This document shows, piece by piece, positions 1 to 8,577 of a stretch of 52,136 nt of DNA. The DNA comes from an uncultured Collinsella sp. GTDB lineage: Bacteria > Actinomycetota > Coriobacteriia > Coriobacteriales > Coriobacteriaceae. Location of the stretch: NCBI GenBank assembly GCA_958445895.1, contig CAUCTV010000008.1, forward strand, positions 1 through 52,136, in the 5' to 3' direction. The notes beneath the pieces were generated by a model that was not told the origin of the DNA, did no database searches, and saw only the letters and a program-made list of their open reading frames with translations. Every line of letters starts with the position of its first letter. Position 1 is the first letter of the stretch. The translations under genes and the position numbers were made by a program.

Positions 1-770
1 TCCAGGCCCAGGCTCTCCAGGTAGTCGGCAGCGTCCTCGGGATCGAGCTCGGAAAGCTCGGCCTCAATCTTGGCGCAGATCGGCAGCGGCTTGACGCCAT
101 CGATGGGCGCCAGGTCCTCGTTGAGCATATCCTCGTCCACGTTGGCCACATACAGGATGGGCTTCATGGTGAGCAGGAACAGGCCCTTGGCGGCGGCGCG
201 CTCCTCGTCAGTCATCTCCATGGATGCGGCGCGCTTGCCCTCGTTGAGCCAGGCAAGCAGACGCTTGGCGACCTCAAACTTGGGCATGAGCTCCTTGTCG
301 CGCTTGGCCTCCTTCTCGAGCTTGGGCAGCTGCTTCTCGAGCGTGCCCATGTCGGCCAGGATAAGCTCGGTCATGATGGTGTCGGCATCGCCGGCGGGAT
401 CGACGAACTCGCCGGTGCGGCCCACCTCACGCATGACGTTGGGGTCCTTAAAGTAGCGCACGACCTCGCAGATGGCGTCGGTCTCGCGGATGTTTGCCAA
501 GAACTGGTTGCCCAGACCCTCGCCCTCGTTAGCGCCCTTCACCAGACCTGCGATGTCGACGAACTCGACCGTAGCCGGCACAATGCGACCCGGGTTGACG
601 ATGTCGGCGAGCTTTTGCAGGCGGCTATCGGGCACATCGACGATACCCACGTTGGGGTCGATCGTGGCAAACGGGTAGTTGGCGGCAAGGCCGGTCTTTT
701 TGGTAAGCGCGGTGAACAGCGTCGACTTGCCCACGTTGGGCAGGCCCACGATACCGATGGAAAGGGACAC
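1..770 (-). CDS. ychF: Redox-regulated ATPase/GTPase YchF (3' end cut by window edge)
   Basis: Universal Obg-family P-loop NTPase (YchF/OLA1) that binds ribosomes and prefers ATP; cytoplasmic. The minus-strand reading begins at GTG 770-768, preceded by AGGAG seven bases upstream, and starts MSLSIGIVGLPNVGKST. Visible motifs are the G1 loop GLPNVGKST (residues 9-17), the G3-like DIAGLVKGA (72-80), and YVANVDED further on, which carries the NVxE-type G4 substitute typical of YchF. About 256 codons are present. The family is about 360 residues, so the C-terminal TGS portion lies beyond position 1. The gene is not joined to its neighbour; a gap of roughly 110 bases separates it from the ferredoxin-like gene upstream. 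Identification is firm from the G1 and switch region. Confidence 0.95.
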   Translation of the reverse strand, partial: MSLSIGIVGLPNVGKSTLFTALTKKTGLAANYPFATIDPNVGIVDVPDSRLQKLADIVNPGRIVPATVEFVDIAGLVKGANEGEGLGNQFLANIRETDAICEVVRYFKDPNVMREVGRTGEFVDPAGDADTIMTELILADMGTLEKQLPKLEKEAKRDKELMPKFEVAKRLLAWLNEGKRAASMEMTDEERAAAKGLFLLTMKPILYVANVDEDMLNEDLAPIDGVKPLPICAKIEAELSELDPEDAADYLESLGL

Positions 771-884
771 GACAGCTCCTTTTGATACAGGTACTTCAAA
801 CTGCATAAGTATAGCGCCGCCGCAGCATCCAGGCGAACCCGGACGCCACGGCGGCGCAAATGAAGCAGAGATAGGGGTCGCTGA

Positions 885-2138
885 CTAGTCTGCGAGCTTT
901 TCCACCTGATCGAGCATCTTATCGAGCTTGGCCTTTGCCTCGGCCTTGACCTTCTCGGCCTCCTCGTGAGCCTTCGCCTTCTGGGCGGCCTTTTCCTCGG
1001 CCTCGGGATCGGCGACGACCAGATTGGACGCATCGTGTTCGACCAGCTTGAGCGCATGTTCGGGACAAACCTTGACGCAGGCTCCGCAACCCAAACAATA
1101 CGTGGACTCCAGTGCAAAGCGACCGCTTCCCACCAAATCGCAGGCGGACGTGGGACACGCGTTAACGCACTCGCCGCACGACGTGCACTTGTCAAAATCG
1201 CACTCCGGCGTGCTCACCTGCATGTTCTGGGCAAGCTCGGGGTGGTTTTGCAGCGTCGAGAGCACCAGCTGTCGCCCGTGCGTAAGCGAACGGCGACGCT
1301 TGGTCGTCGTGGTACCGCACATGGTGTTGAGTGTGCGCTCCAGCTGGGTAATCTGATGACGATGGGCTTTGAGCTTCTGTGTCACCGAAGCTAGCGCCGC
1401 CGTCGCCGGGTTGAGCTTAGTCACGGTCAGGCCCGTGGTGCGGGCGATCTTTTCCATGTATTCCTTGCGCTCGTACTCGCGGCGCTTATGGCACTTGAGG
1501 CTCTTGGGGTCGACCTCAAGACCCATGCCCGTACCGGCCCATTCCTCGGCCTTCGCAATCGCCTCGCCCAGAATGTCCTCGCCGCCGGTGTTGCGGCATT
1601 TATCGCACACGCCCAACGGCAGGTACACACTCACGTTGGGATAGTCCGCCAGCACCGAGAACCAGGTCTCGGCCGTAATATCGCCCACGCAGGCAACGAC
1701 GACCTCGTTTTCGCGCGGCATGCGCTTAAGGGCGCGCGTGCAGGTGACGTAGGCGGTCTCGTGGCTCGTAGCTGCCGAGACAATGTCGTCATACAGGTTT
1801 TTGGGCGCCAGGCGTGGCGAGATGATCGCCTCGGTCGGACAGGCGGCGGCGCACAGGCCGCACTTGCGACAGGAGTCGAGGATCTCGATGGCGTCTTCCT
1901 CGACCTCGATAGCGTTGACCGGGCACACGTCCACGCACGCGGTGCAGCCGCTCTTTTCGTTTTTGCAGGTCAGGCACGGAATGGTGTTGCCGCGCGGACG
2001 CTCCTTGTAGTCGGCAGGATTCCACTGCGGTGCCGACGGATCGAGTGCATCGGTCACACCGCCAAGCGGATTTTTAAGAAAGTCGAAACCCTTGCTGATC
2101 TCGATAATGTCATCAAACAGATCGTGTTCCTGCGCCAT
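885..2138 (-). CDS. Ferredoxin-like protein with four [4Fe-4S] motifs
   Basis: A 417-residue cytoplasmic iron-sulfur protein of unknown partner. I place the start at ATG 2138 (MAQEHDLF) because AGGGAGGGG lies just upstream; the ten-residue longer version has no such site. The N-terminal part carries CLTC with further cysteines and CPVNAI (about residues 55-72), then CRKCGLCAAACP (90-100). The C-terminal part carries CTSCGECVNACP and CLGCGACVKVCP. This gives two 2[4Fe-4S] ferredoxin domains separated by about 200 residues. The middle contains extra cysteines (LGVCDKC) and a fold that could accept electrons, as in HdrA/MvhD-type or reductase accessory subunits, but I cannot assign it. The last 45 residues are a charged Ala/Glu/Lys helix, probably a coiled coil. 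No recognisable redox enzyme adjoins it; the nearest downstream operon encodes NAD-linked alcohol dehydrogenases. Confidence 0.85.
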   Translation of the reverse strand: MAQEHDLFDDIIEISKGFDFLKNPLGGVTDALDPSAPQWNPADYKERPRGNTIPCLTCKNEKSGCTACVDVCPVNAIEVEEDAIEILDSCRKCGLCAAACPTEAIISPRLAPKNLYDDIVSAATSHETAYVTCTRALKRMPRENEVVVACVGDITAETWFSVLADYPNVSVYLPLGVCDKCRNTGGEDILGEAIAKAEEWAGTGMGLEVDPKSLKCHKRREYERKEYMEKIARTTGLTVTKLNPATAALASVTQKLKAHRHQITQLERTLNTMCGTTTTKRRRSLTHGRQLVLSTLQNHPELAQNMQVSTPECDFDKCTSCGECVNACPTSACDLVGSGRFALESTYCLGCGACVKVCPEHALKLVEHDASNLVVADPEAEEKAAQKAKAHEEAEKVKAEAKAKLDKMLDQVEKLAD

Positions 2139-2289
2139 GCGCGGCCCCTCCCTGAGCAGTGCAAACAAGCAAGAGATAATGATACGCTATCGGCCCACGC
2201 CTCGGGCAAATTACACGCGGAGCATCTTTGCGGCAAATAGCCCATGGCCTATCGCCGCCTCGATTGCACAAGGCCAATCAAGCGCCAAA

Positions 2290-3357
2290 CTATGCCTCGC
2301 ACATGAGCTGCACGAGCTTTTGCCTGGTCACCTTTGTCTGTTCGTTGGCCATGTTGCGCTCGTTCTTAAAAGTTGCGTCAGCAACGCTCAGCAAATCGGC
2401 ATCGGTAATCTCATCAAGCCCCAGCTCCTCAAGCGTCGTCGGCAGACCGACGCGCTGGCAAAACTCGAGCACCTGATCAAGCTCGGGTGCACGCTCCAGG
2501 CGCAGCTGCACCACCAGACCAAATGCCACGGCCTCACCATGCATGGCCTTGCACTCGGGCAGAATCGTCAGCCCGTTGGCGATGGCATGCGCCAACGCCA
2601 AGCCGCCACTCTCAAAGCCGACACCCGAGAGCAAAATATTGCACTCGATCAGGCGTTCAACCGCTGGCGACGTACGCCCCTTTTTGAGATCGCGCTTGGC
2701 AGCGACACCGCACTCCATAAGTGTGTCGTAGCAGGCACGAGCCGCAACCAGAGCCAAGTGCCCCGGCGCGCCACCGTGCTCGTTGGCGCCGTGCGCCGCG
2801 GCGCACGAACGCGCCTCGAAGTACGTTGCCAGCGCATCGCCCATACCAGCGACCGTCATACGCAGTGGGGCCGCTGCGACCACGTTGGTATCGACCACGA
2901 CCAGATCTGGATTCTTCTCGAGCATCAGGTAGCGGTCGAACGACCCATCCTCGTGATACAGCACCGAAATCGCGCTGCACGGACCATCCATTGAGGCCGC
3001 CGTGGGACATACGCACAACGGCAACTCGGCATAAAACGCTACTGCCTTGGCGATATCGAGCATCTTGCCACCGCCAATACCCACCACCATGTCGCAATAC
3101 TCAGCCTGGGCTTCCTTAGCCATTTCGGCAACAGCCTCTTCCGTACACGGACCGTTGTAAATTTTAAAGAACGGCTCGCTTAGATCGTCGTCCAGAAATC
3201 CATCGACAATCTGCCTGCACAGCCGATCCTCGGTGCCCTGGTCAAACAAGACATAGGCAGCGCAGCCCAACCATGACAAATACCTGCCCTGACGCGAAAG
3301 TTCGCCCGGCCCCTGAACATACCGACCGGGACCGCCGTAAACCATAGGAAGCGCCAT
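2290..3357 (-). CDS. Glycerol-dehydrogenase-like iron/zinc alcohol dehydrogenase (paralogue 1)
   Basis: A 355-residue member of the GldA branch of the iron-containing alcohol dehydrogenase superfamily: NAD-dependent oxidation of glycerol or a related polyol, or the reverse reduction. The N-terminal dinucleotide fold has GIGGGKMLD (93-101). Metal ligands expected from GldA structures are all present: Asp174 in GMGDALATYFEA, His257 in LAHAIANGL and His273 in AMHGEAVAFG. It is about 40 per cent identical by eye to the next gene (3505-4605), so the two look like a tandem duplication, but this copy is more diverged, especially at the N terminus. The two are separated by a 147-bp gap with a REPIN and a terminator, so this gene probably has its own promoter. 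Substrate is uncertain. Confidence 0.9.
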   Translation of the reverse strand: MALPMVYGGPGRYVQGPGELSRQGRYLSWLGCAAYVLFDQGTEDRLCRQIVDGFLDDDLSEPFFKIYNGPCTEEAVAEMAKEAQAEYCDMVVGIGGGKMLDIAKAVAFYAELPLCVCPTAASMDGPCSAISVLYHEDGSFDRYLMLEKNPDLVVVDTNVVAAAPLRMTVAGMGDALATYFEARSCAAAHGANEHGGAPGHLALVAARACYDTLMECGVAAKRDLKKGRTSPAVERLIECNILLSGVGFESGGLALAHAIANGLTILPECKAMHGEAVAFGLVVQLRLERAPELDQVLEFCQRVGLPTTLEELGLDEITDADLLSVADATFKNERNMANEQTKVTRQKLVQLMCEA

Positions 3358-3388
3358 ACGAGAATCCGCCCTTCATCAAACAACGATT

Positions 3389-3452
3389 GGTGCAAAGTAA
3401 CCTGACCCCTTTGCACCAACTTGGTGCGATGGGGTCAGGTTGGTTTGCACCA
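3389..3452. repeat. REPIN-like pair of inverted palindromes
   Basis: Two short palindromes face each other. The first reads GGTGCAAAG ... CCTGACCC ... CTTTGCACC and the second is its near reverse complement (TTGGTGCGA then GGGGTCAGG then TTTGCACC). The whole 64 bp can fold into one long hairpin with about 28-bp arms. The core CCTGnCCCCTTTG matches the single palindromes at 10762, 39126, 49566 and 51276, so this looks like the doublet form of the same repeat family. Confidence 0.7.
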
Positions 3453-3456
3453 TAGC

Positions 3457-3492
3457 AAAAAGGGGCAAAGCCGTCTGCTGGCTTTGCCCCTT
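3457..3492 (-). terminator. Rho-independent terminator of the 3505-4605 gene
   Basis: Perfect 13-bp arms AAGGGGCAAAGCC / GGCTTTGCCCCTT with a 7-base loop, followed on the minus strand by a run of T residues. It lies 13 bases past the stop codon of the glycerol dehydrogenase. Confidence 0.85.
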
Positions 3493-3504
3493 CCTTAGCT
3501 TGAT

Positions 3505-4605
3505 TTACTCATCCATAAGGTAGTAGTGACCCAGCGCGTCGGCACCCAGGATGGCGTTTGCGACCATCTCGGGCGTCACCTCAAACGGCATGTTGCACAT
3601 GGTGTCATCGGGCGCGCAGGCGGCCTCGGCAACAATCATGGCCTGCTCGCGCGTAAGCTCGGCAACGCCAAGTTCCTTCATCGTGACCGGCAGGCCCAGC
3701 TCAATGCAGAAGCCCAAGACTTCCTCGAGTTTCTCAGTCGGAGCATCCTCGAGAACCAGCTGAACGATGGTGCCAAAGGCGACCTTCTCGCCGTGATACA
3801 TGCCGTGGCACTCGGGCAGCATCGTCAGGCCATTGTGGATGGCATGAGCAGCAGCAAGGCCCGAGCTCTCAAAGCCAATGCCCGAAAGCAGCGTATTGGC
3901 CTCGATGATATGCTCGACGGCAGGCGTGAGCGCACCCTTCTCCAGCGCGACCTTGGCCTTGACGCCATCGGCCATAAGCGTCTCGTAGCAGAGCTTGGCA
4001 AGCGCCAGACCGGCCATGCCGCCTTTGCCACCAGCGCAGGTGCCACCGTCGGCATCGTGCGTCGCCTGGGCCTCAAAGTAGGTTGCGAGCGCATCGCCCA
4101 TACCTGCCACCGTCAGGCGTACCGGGCTCGCCGCGATAACCGTCGTATCCATAAGAACGATATTGGGGTTCGCCTTAAGGAACAGGTACTTATCGAACTG
4201 GCCGTCATCGGTATAGAGCACGGAGAGCGCCGAGCACGGGGCATCGGTCGAAGCGATGGTGGGGCAAATGATGACCGGGGACTCCAGGTAGTAGGCGACG
4301 GCCTTGGCGGTGTCGAGGATCTTGCCGCCACCGACGCCGACGATGATGTCGCAGCCGTTGTCGCGCGCGAGCGCAACCAGGCGATCGACCTCGCTCTTGG
4401 AGCACTCGCCGTTAAAGTCCTCAAACAGCAGCTCGGCCTTAGCCTCGGCAAAACCACCCTCGATCTTGGCACCGACGCGCTTCTTGCCCGAAGGCGTCAC
4501 GATGACGAGGGCCTTAGCGCCGAGCGGCTCGACATAGGAGCCGAGCTTGGCGAGCTCGTCCGGACCCTGGATGTACTTGCTGGGGCTATTGAAAATTGCA
4601 GCCAT
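3505..4605 (-). CDS. gldA: Glycerol dehydrogenase
   Basis: A 366-residue GldA-type enzyme (glycerol + NAD+ to dihydroxyacetone + NADH), cytoplasmic. It has the expected length and the NAD-binding VGGGKILDTAKAVAYY (91-106). The three metal ligands of the family are Asp171 (GMGDALATYFEA), His254 (AAHAIHNGL) and His271 (MYHGEKVAFG). It keeps the usual GldA features better than its neighbour at 2290-3357, so if only one of the two is a true glycerol dehydrogenase it is this one. It ends in a strong terminator at 3457-3492. A class III alcohol dehydrogenase gene lies upstream on the same strand with its own terminator, so the three dehydrogenases are clustered but probably transcribed separately. 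Confidence 0.92.
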   Translation of the reverse strand: MAAIFNSPSKYIQGPDELAKLGSYVEPLGAKALVIVTPSGKKRVGAKIEGGFAEAKAELLFEDFNGECSKSEVDRLVALARDNGCDIIVGVGGGKILDTAKAVAYYLESPVIICPTIASTDAPCSALSVLYTDDGQFDKYLFLKANPNIVLMDTTVIAASPVRLTVAGMGDALATYFEAQATHDADGGTCAGGKGGMAGLALAKLCYETLMADGVKAKVALEKGALTPAVEHIIEANTLLSGIGFESSGLAAAHAIHNGLTMLPECHGMYHGEKVAFGTIVQLVLEDAPTEKLEEVLGFCIELGLPVTMKELGVAELTREQAMIVAEAACAPDDTMCNMPFEVTPEMVANAILGADALGHYYLMDE

Positions 4606-4636
4606 AACTATCCCATTCTCTAAAAGAAAAAAGAAA

Positions 4637-4670
4637 GGGGCTCCGTACGGATACGTGCGGAGCCCCTCGT
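4637..4670 (-). terminator. Terminator of the class III alcohol dehydrogenase gene
   Basis: Hairpin with GGGGCTCCG / CGGAGCCCC arms extended by imperfect pairs, followed on the minus strand by TTTCTTTTTTCTTTT. It begins about 20 bases after the stop codon at 4689. Confidence 0.85.
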
Positions 4671-4688
4671 TACGATAACAAGAGTCGA

Positions 4689-5912
4689 TTAGAAATCGAT
4701 GTCGGTGTCGTAGTAGCAGGCCTTGAGGATCTTCTCGAAGTCGGCAGCCTTGGTCTCACGCGGGTTCTCGGGCGTGCAGGCGTCGGTCTCGGCGTTCGCA
4801 GCGATCTCGGGCAGCTTGGCGAGGAACTCCTCCTCGGAAACCATCTGCGGGTTCTCGGCGTCGACCTTCACGCCACCATTCGCGTAATCCTTGATGGACT
4901 GCGGAATGTTGAGCTGGTCATTGAGGTCGCGAATCTTCTGGACGAGCGCAGCGATGAGCTCCTCGTTGGTCTCGCCGGGAAGGTGCAGGATCTCCTTGGC
5001 CACGTAAGCGTAACGCTCAGCAGCACGCGGGTCCTTGGAGTTCCACTGGATAACCTTGCCCAGGTACATGGCGTTAGCGGCACCGTGGATGATGTGGCCG
5101 TTCTCGAAGGCAGCACCGGTCTTGTGAGCCATGGAGTGAACGATGCCGAGCAGGCCCGAGGAGAAGGCGATACCGGCGATGCACTGAGCCTCGTGCATGT
5201 GCTGACGGGCCTCATGGTCGCCAGCATAGGACTTGGGCAGCCACTCGACGATCTCGCGGATGCCGTGCAGGGCGTTGGCGTCGGTGAACATAGAGGCGCA
5301 GGTGGAAACGTAGGCCTCCATGCAGTGGGTCAGAGCATCCATGCCGGTGTGAGCGCACAGCTTGGCGGGCATGGTGTAGGTGAGCTCGGGGTCGACGATG
5401 GCGACATCAGGGGTGATGTTGAAGTCGGCCAGCGGGTACTTGATGCCCTTGGCGTAGTCGGTAATGACGGAGAACGCGGTGACCTCGGTAGCGGTGCCGG
5501 AGGTAGAGGAGATGGCGCAGAAATGAGCCTTCTGACGCAGCTCCGGGAAGCTGAACGGCTGGATGATGTTATCGAAGGACTCCTCGGGATACTCGTAGAA
5601 GACCCACATGGCCTTAGCGGCATCGATGGGCGAGCCGCCACCGATGGCGATAATCCAGTCGGGCTCGAACTCGCGCATGGCCTCGGCGCCCTTCATGACC
5701 GTCTCGATGGACGGGTCGGACTCGACGCCCTCGAACAGCTTGACCTCGAAACCGCCTTCCTTAAGGTCGTTCTCGACGTCCTGCAGGAACCCGCCGCGGC
5801 GCATAGAGCTGCCGCCAGAAACGATGATGGCCTTCTTGCCCTTGAGGTTCTTCACCTCGTGGCGAGCGCCCTCACCAAAGTACAGATCGCGAGGATTGGT
5901 AAAACGTCCCAT
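4689..5912 (-). CDS. Iron-containing alcohol dehydrogenase (class III, AdhE-C/FucO type)
   Basis: A 407-residue NAD(P)H-linked alcohol/aldehyde dehydrogenase, probably serving fermentation redox balance (ethanol, butanol or propanediol; the substrate cannot be read from sequence). Start ATG 5912 is supported by AGGAGG nine bases upstream. GGGSPIDAAK (91-100) binds the nucleotide. Ligands Asp192 and His196 (MDALTHCMEAY), His259 (IVHSMAH) and His273 (GHIIHG) match the FucO set Asp196/His200/His263/His277 in spacing, so iron binding is likely. The long upstream gap of 500 bp before the divergent 6413 gene leaves room for a regulated promoter, although I see no clear Rex-type site. Codon bias is strong, suggesting high expression. 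Confidence 0.92.
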   Translation of the reverse strand: MGRFTNPRDLYFGEGARHEVKNLKGKKAIIVSGGSSMRRGGFLQDVENDLKEGGFEVKLFEGVESDPSIETVMKGAEAMREFEPDWIIAIGGGSPIDAAKAMWVFYEYPEESFDNIIQPFSFPELRQKAHFCAISSTSGTATEVTAFSVITDYAKGIKYPLADFNITPDVAIVDPELTYTMPAKLCAHTGMDALTHCMEAYVSTCASMFTDANALHGIREIVEWLPKSYAGDHEARQHMHEAQCIAGIAFSSGLLGIVHSMAHKTGAAFENGHIIHGAANAMYLGKVIQWNSKDPRAAERYAYVAKEILHLPGETNEELIAALVQKIRDLNDQLNIPQSIKDYANGGVKVDAENPQMVSEEEFLAKLPEIAANAETDACTPENPRETKAADFEKILKACYYDTDIDF

Positions 5913-6412
5913 ACTGTGCCTCCTAAACAAGCCCCTCTTAGACTTGCGTATATAACGGAGCACCCAATTGGCTCCGTTAGGACCGGTTTGCGCGTTGCCG
6001 GCGATGACAATGCGCGATGTCTAAACGTCTCAACGCTCAGACAAACACTATTCTACCGTTCTGGTTGGTCAGTTATTCACCTAAAGCCGACAATGATGAA
6101 ACGTTTTTTCTATCCCTGAAGACCCTTGTGGGGCATTCATACTCCCAAGCTGGGCAAACGTTTTATCAAGGTTGACCACATATCCCGGGCAGGACGGTGC
6201 TCCTCCAAAATGTGCCCCGTTCGCCGCCAAAAATCGACCGTTTGCGGCACCGTGATACCACTCGGTCGTCCAAGGTGCCGACATTTGTGCGACATCCGTC
6301 TTCGTGGTGCAAAGGTGCAAGTCCAAGTGCGGCACCCCCGGTGTGCCACATGCGGGTAAACTAGAACCTTATATAGAGACATTTGAACCCTAACCGCAGC
6401 AAAGGAGGCCCC
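5913..6412. other. 500-bp divergent intergenic region
   Basis: Lies between the divergent alcohol dehydrogenase and the 6413 operon and must hold both promoters. I see no convincing gene, RNA or complete operator; GTGCGGCACC...GGTGTGCCAC near 6330 is a short imperfect dyad. Long open frames here run antisense through the 6413 gene and are not believed. Confidence 0.5.
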
Positions 6413-7489
6413 ATGGCATTCGATCCCATTCAAGAGGATTGCCATCGCCTCGTTCTTGAGGCCTTGCGCCGCGACAATATCCCGCTCACCGACGGTGCCG
6501 CCGTAGAGCGTCTGATGGAACAATTCACCCGCAACCCTGCACCGCTCATCGTGCACGACCGCGACCGCGCCGGGCACCTCATTGCCAAGGTGGTCGAGGC
6601 TGTCGACTACCGCATCCCCTTTATCCCCGACGACGCCCAGGCAGAGCAAGAAGAAGCCGCAGCCGAGAACATGCTCCGCGAGGCAGCCGCGCTCGATCCG
6701 GCCAACTGGGATGCCCAGCGCATGCTGACGGCGCTCACCGCCGAATCCAACGAGGAATACGTACAGTACCTGGTGTCCAAGTGCGATGAAGTCGAGCATG
6801 ACCTGGCGCTCAAGATCGCCTCGGCTCAGGACCCCTACGAGCGCGAGGCCGCTGGCGACCTCACGCGCCGCCCCTATCTGCGCTGGCTTGCCGCCTTGGC
6901 ATCGCGCGCCCTCATTAGCGGCCGCTATCGCATGTCGCTCGAAGCCGCAAATCGCAGCTTGGACTTTGCGCCCAACGACCCCGCTGGTGTCCGCCACACC
7001 GCGATGCTCGCCATGGCAAAACTCGAATACCCCGCCGAGGAGCTCAAGCGCTTTCGCTCCGCTCACTCCGTGCCGTACCTCGCGAATACCCCGCTGCGCC
7101 GCCGCCCCAAAGATGCGGAGCGTGACTTGGACCCATGGACGCTCATCGCGCTGATGAGCGCTGCTTGGCGCGAGCTGGACTACGAGGGCGCCGAGCACTA
7201 CCTGCGCATCCTTGCGCGCTCGTGTCCGCACGCAGCCGAGGCGCTCTACTTCCAAACCGAGTTTCCCGATGGCGTCTATGCCCGCGTCAACGTGGGTGCA
7301 GGCTCCACCGACGAGCTTGTCCTTGCGCTGTCCGAGGCGACGCCGGTACTGCAGGAGGGCCTGGGCGCCCCCGACAACGCCAGCTTTGCCGCCTGGATCG
7401 CCACCAACGACATCGTGCGTTCCCAGATCGACGAGCGCATCCTGCGCGCGGCCGAGCAGGGGCTTCCATTTAAGGGAGGGGACCTCTAA
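6413..7489 (+). CDS. Helical-repeat protein of unknown function, paralogue A
   Basis: A 358-residue soluble protein. Start ATG 6413 (MAFDPIQED) has AAAGGAGG six bases upstream; an upstream in-frame ATG at 6383 lacks a site. It is rich in Ala, Leu, Glu and Arg with regular amphipathic helices. Segments such as ASRALISGRYRMSLEAANRS (about 163-182) look like tetratricopeptide-type helix pairs, but no catalytic motif is visible. Its C-terminal half resembles that of the next protein (an R-Y-R-x-(S/A) helix, then an L-A-x-A-(K/R)-LE helix, then FAAWIA versus FAPWANA), so the two are tandem paralogues. The stop codon overlaps the next start (TAATG), indicating coupled translation. Position just before the murT-gatD fusion suggests, but does not prove, a cell-wall link. 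Confidence 0.8.
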   Translation: MAFDPIQEDCHRLVLEALRRDNIPLTDGAAVERLMEQFTRNPAPLIVHDRDRAGHLIAKVVEAVDYRIPFIPDDAQAEQEEAAAENMLREAAALDPANWDAQRMLTALTAESNEEYVQYLVSKCDEVEHDLALKIASAQDPYEREAAGDLTRRPYLRWLAALASRALISGRYRMSLEAANRSLDFAPNDPAGVRHTAMLAMAKLEYPAEELKRFRSAHSVPYLANTPLRRRPKDAERDLDPWTLIALMSAAWRELDYEGAEHYLRILARSCPHAAEALYFQTEFPDGVYARVNVGAGSTDELVLALSEATPVLQEGLGAPDNASFAAWIATNDIVRSQIDERILRAAEQGLPFKGGDL

Positions 7490-8532
7490 TGGATCCGAGC
7501 GTCTACATCCCCGCCTACCTGGAGCGCACCTATCTGGCGTCGCACCCCGAGCTCACCGATGCAGCACGCGAGCTTGTCCATAACGACATTAGCGCGAATC
7601 CTCAAAAGTATGCGCAGGCCGAGCATGCCCAGGCACTGCTGTCCTATGCCGGCGTTCATCGCCACCTGCTCGACGAGCTCCATCGCATCGAGGACATGGG
7701 CAGCGACGAGGAGTTTGAGCAGACGCGCAACCGCCTGTTCGACGACATGCGCGACGAGCTGCTCAAGATCGTCCGCGTCGATGCGCTGGCCGTCGACGCG
7801 CAGCTGCTCGCCATCATCCTGGCCGACACGCCCGTTGACGCCTGCCTGGGCGACCTGATGAAGCTCGAGGCGACCACGGCCGATTACCTGCAGCAAAGCG
7901 TGCCCGGGTTCGACATGGAAGCCCCGCACTACTGGGCCAATAATGTTTTGGCCGACGGTGTCACCGCAGCAGACCTTACCGTGAGCGAGCCGGCTCTTAT
8001 CGGGTGGCTTCACACACTCGAGGCCATCTCGCAGCTGTGCATGGCGAGCGCCCGCTACCGCGCTGCTGCCAACTACGCCCGCCGCGTCCTTAAGGCAGAA
8101 GGCTATCCCACCCGAGCTGCCGGCACCGTGTTGCTCGCCCTCGCTCGCCTGGAAGACCAGGACGGCTTTTTCGCCCTAGCGCACCAGCTCGAGGAACAGG
8201 CGGGAGCCGATGCACTCGAGAACTCTCCTTGGTACCTGCTCGCCCGCACAATCCTATTGTTCAAAACGAACAAGATGCGTCCGGCGGTGCGTGCGCTGCG
8301 TGAGTTCGCTAACCGCTGCGAGGGCGGCGCGTTCTTCTTGCTGAATCCCATGTACCAGACACCGTACCTTCCCTGCCGGCCCGAGCCACGCGATCCCTGG
8401 GATCTTTCGCACCAGGCCGTTTGGGAAGCGGACGGCATTATCTCGGACACTCCAGACTTTGCCCCCTGGGCCAATGCCTGCGAAGACGTGTCGCAGCTTG
8501 CCCAGGAATTTGCGCGCCGCTACGGTTTTTAG
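7489..8532 (+). CDS. Helical-repeat protein of unknown function, paralogue B
   Basis: A 347-residue soluble, acidic, all-helical protein whose ATG overlaps the stop of paralogue A at 7489. Residues 175-330 align by eye with the C-terminal half of paralogue A: a helix with SARYRAAANYARRVLKAEGY, then LLALARLED, then SPWYLLARTILLF and a final FAPWANACEDVSQLAQ. This gives a TPR-like solenoid appearance. No signal peptide, membrane helix or enzyme motif is visible. A gap of about 45 bases separates it from the MurT-GatD gene on the same strand, so a three-gene transcript is plausible. I do not recognise the family; annotation pipelines would probably leave it hypothetical. Confidence 0.8.
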   Translation: MDPSVYIPAYLERTYLASHPELTDAARELVHNDISANPQKYAQAEHAQALLSYAGVHRHLLDELHRIEDMGSDEEFEQTRNRLFDDMRDELLKIVRVDALAVDAQLLAIILADTPVDACLGDLMKLEATTADYLQQSVPGFDMEAPHYWANNVLADGVTAADLTVSEPALIGWLHTLEAISQLCMASARYRAAANYARRVLKAEGYPTRAAGTVLLALARLEDQDGFFALAHQLEEQAGADALENSPWYLLARTILLFKTNKMRPAVRALREFANRCEGGAFFLLNPMYQTPYLPCRPEPRDPWDLSHQAVWEADGIISDTPDFAPWANACEDVSQLAQEFARRYGF

Positions 8533-8577
8533 TGACGCACTCGACCCGACCATATCGTTTACGTTAGGAACGGTTTC

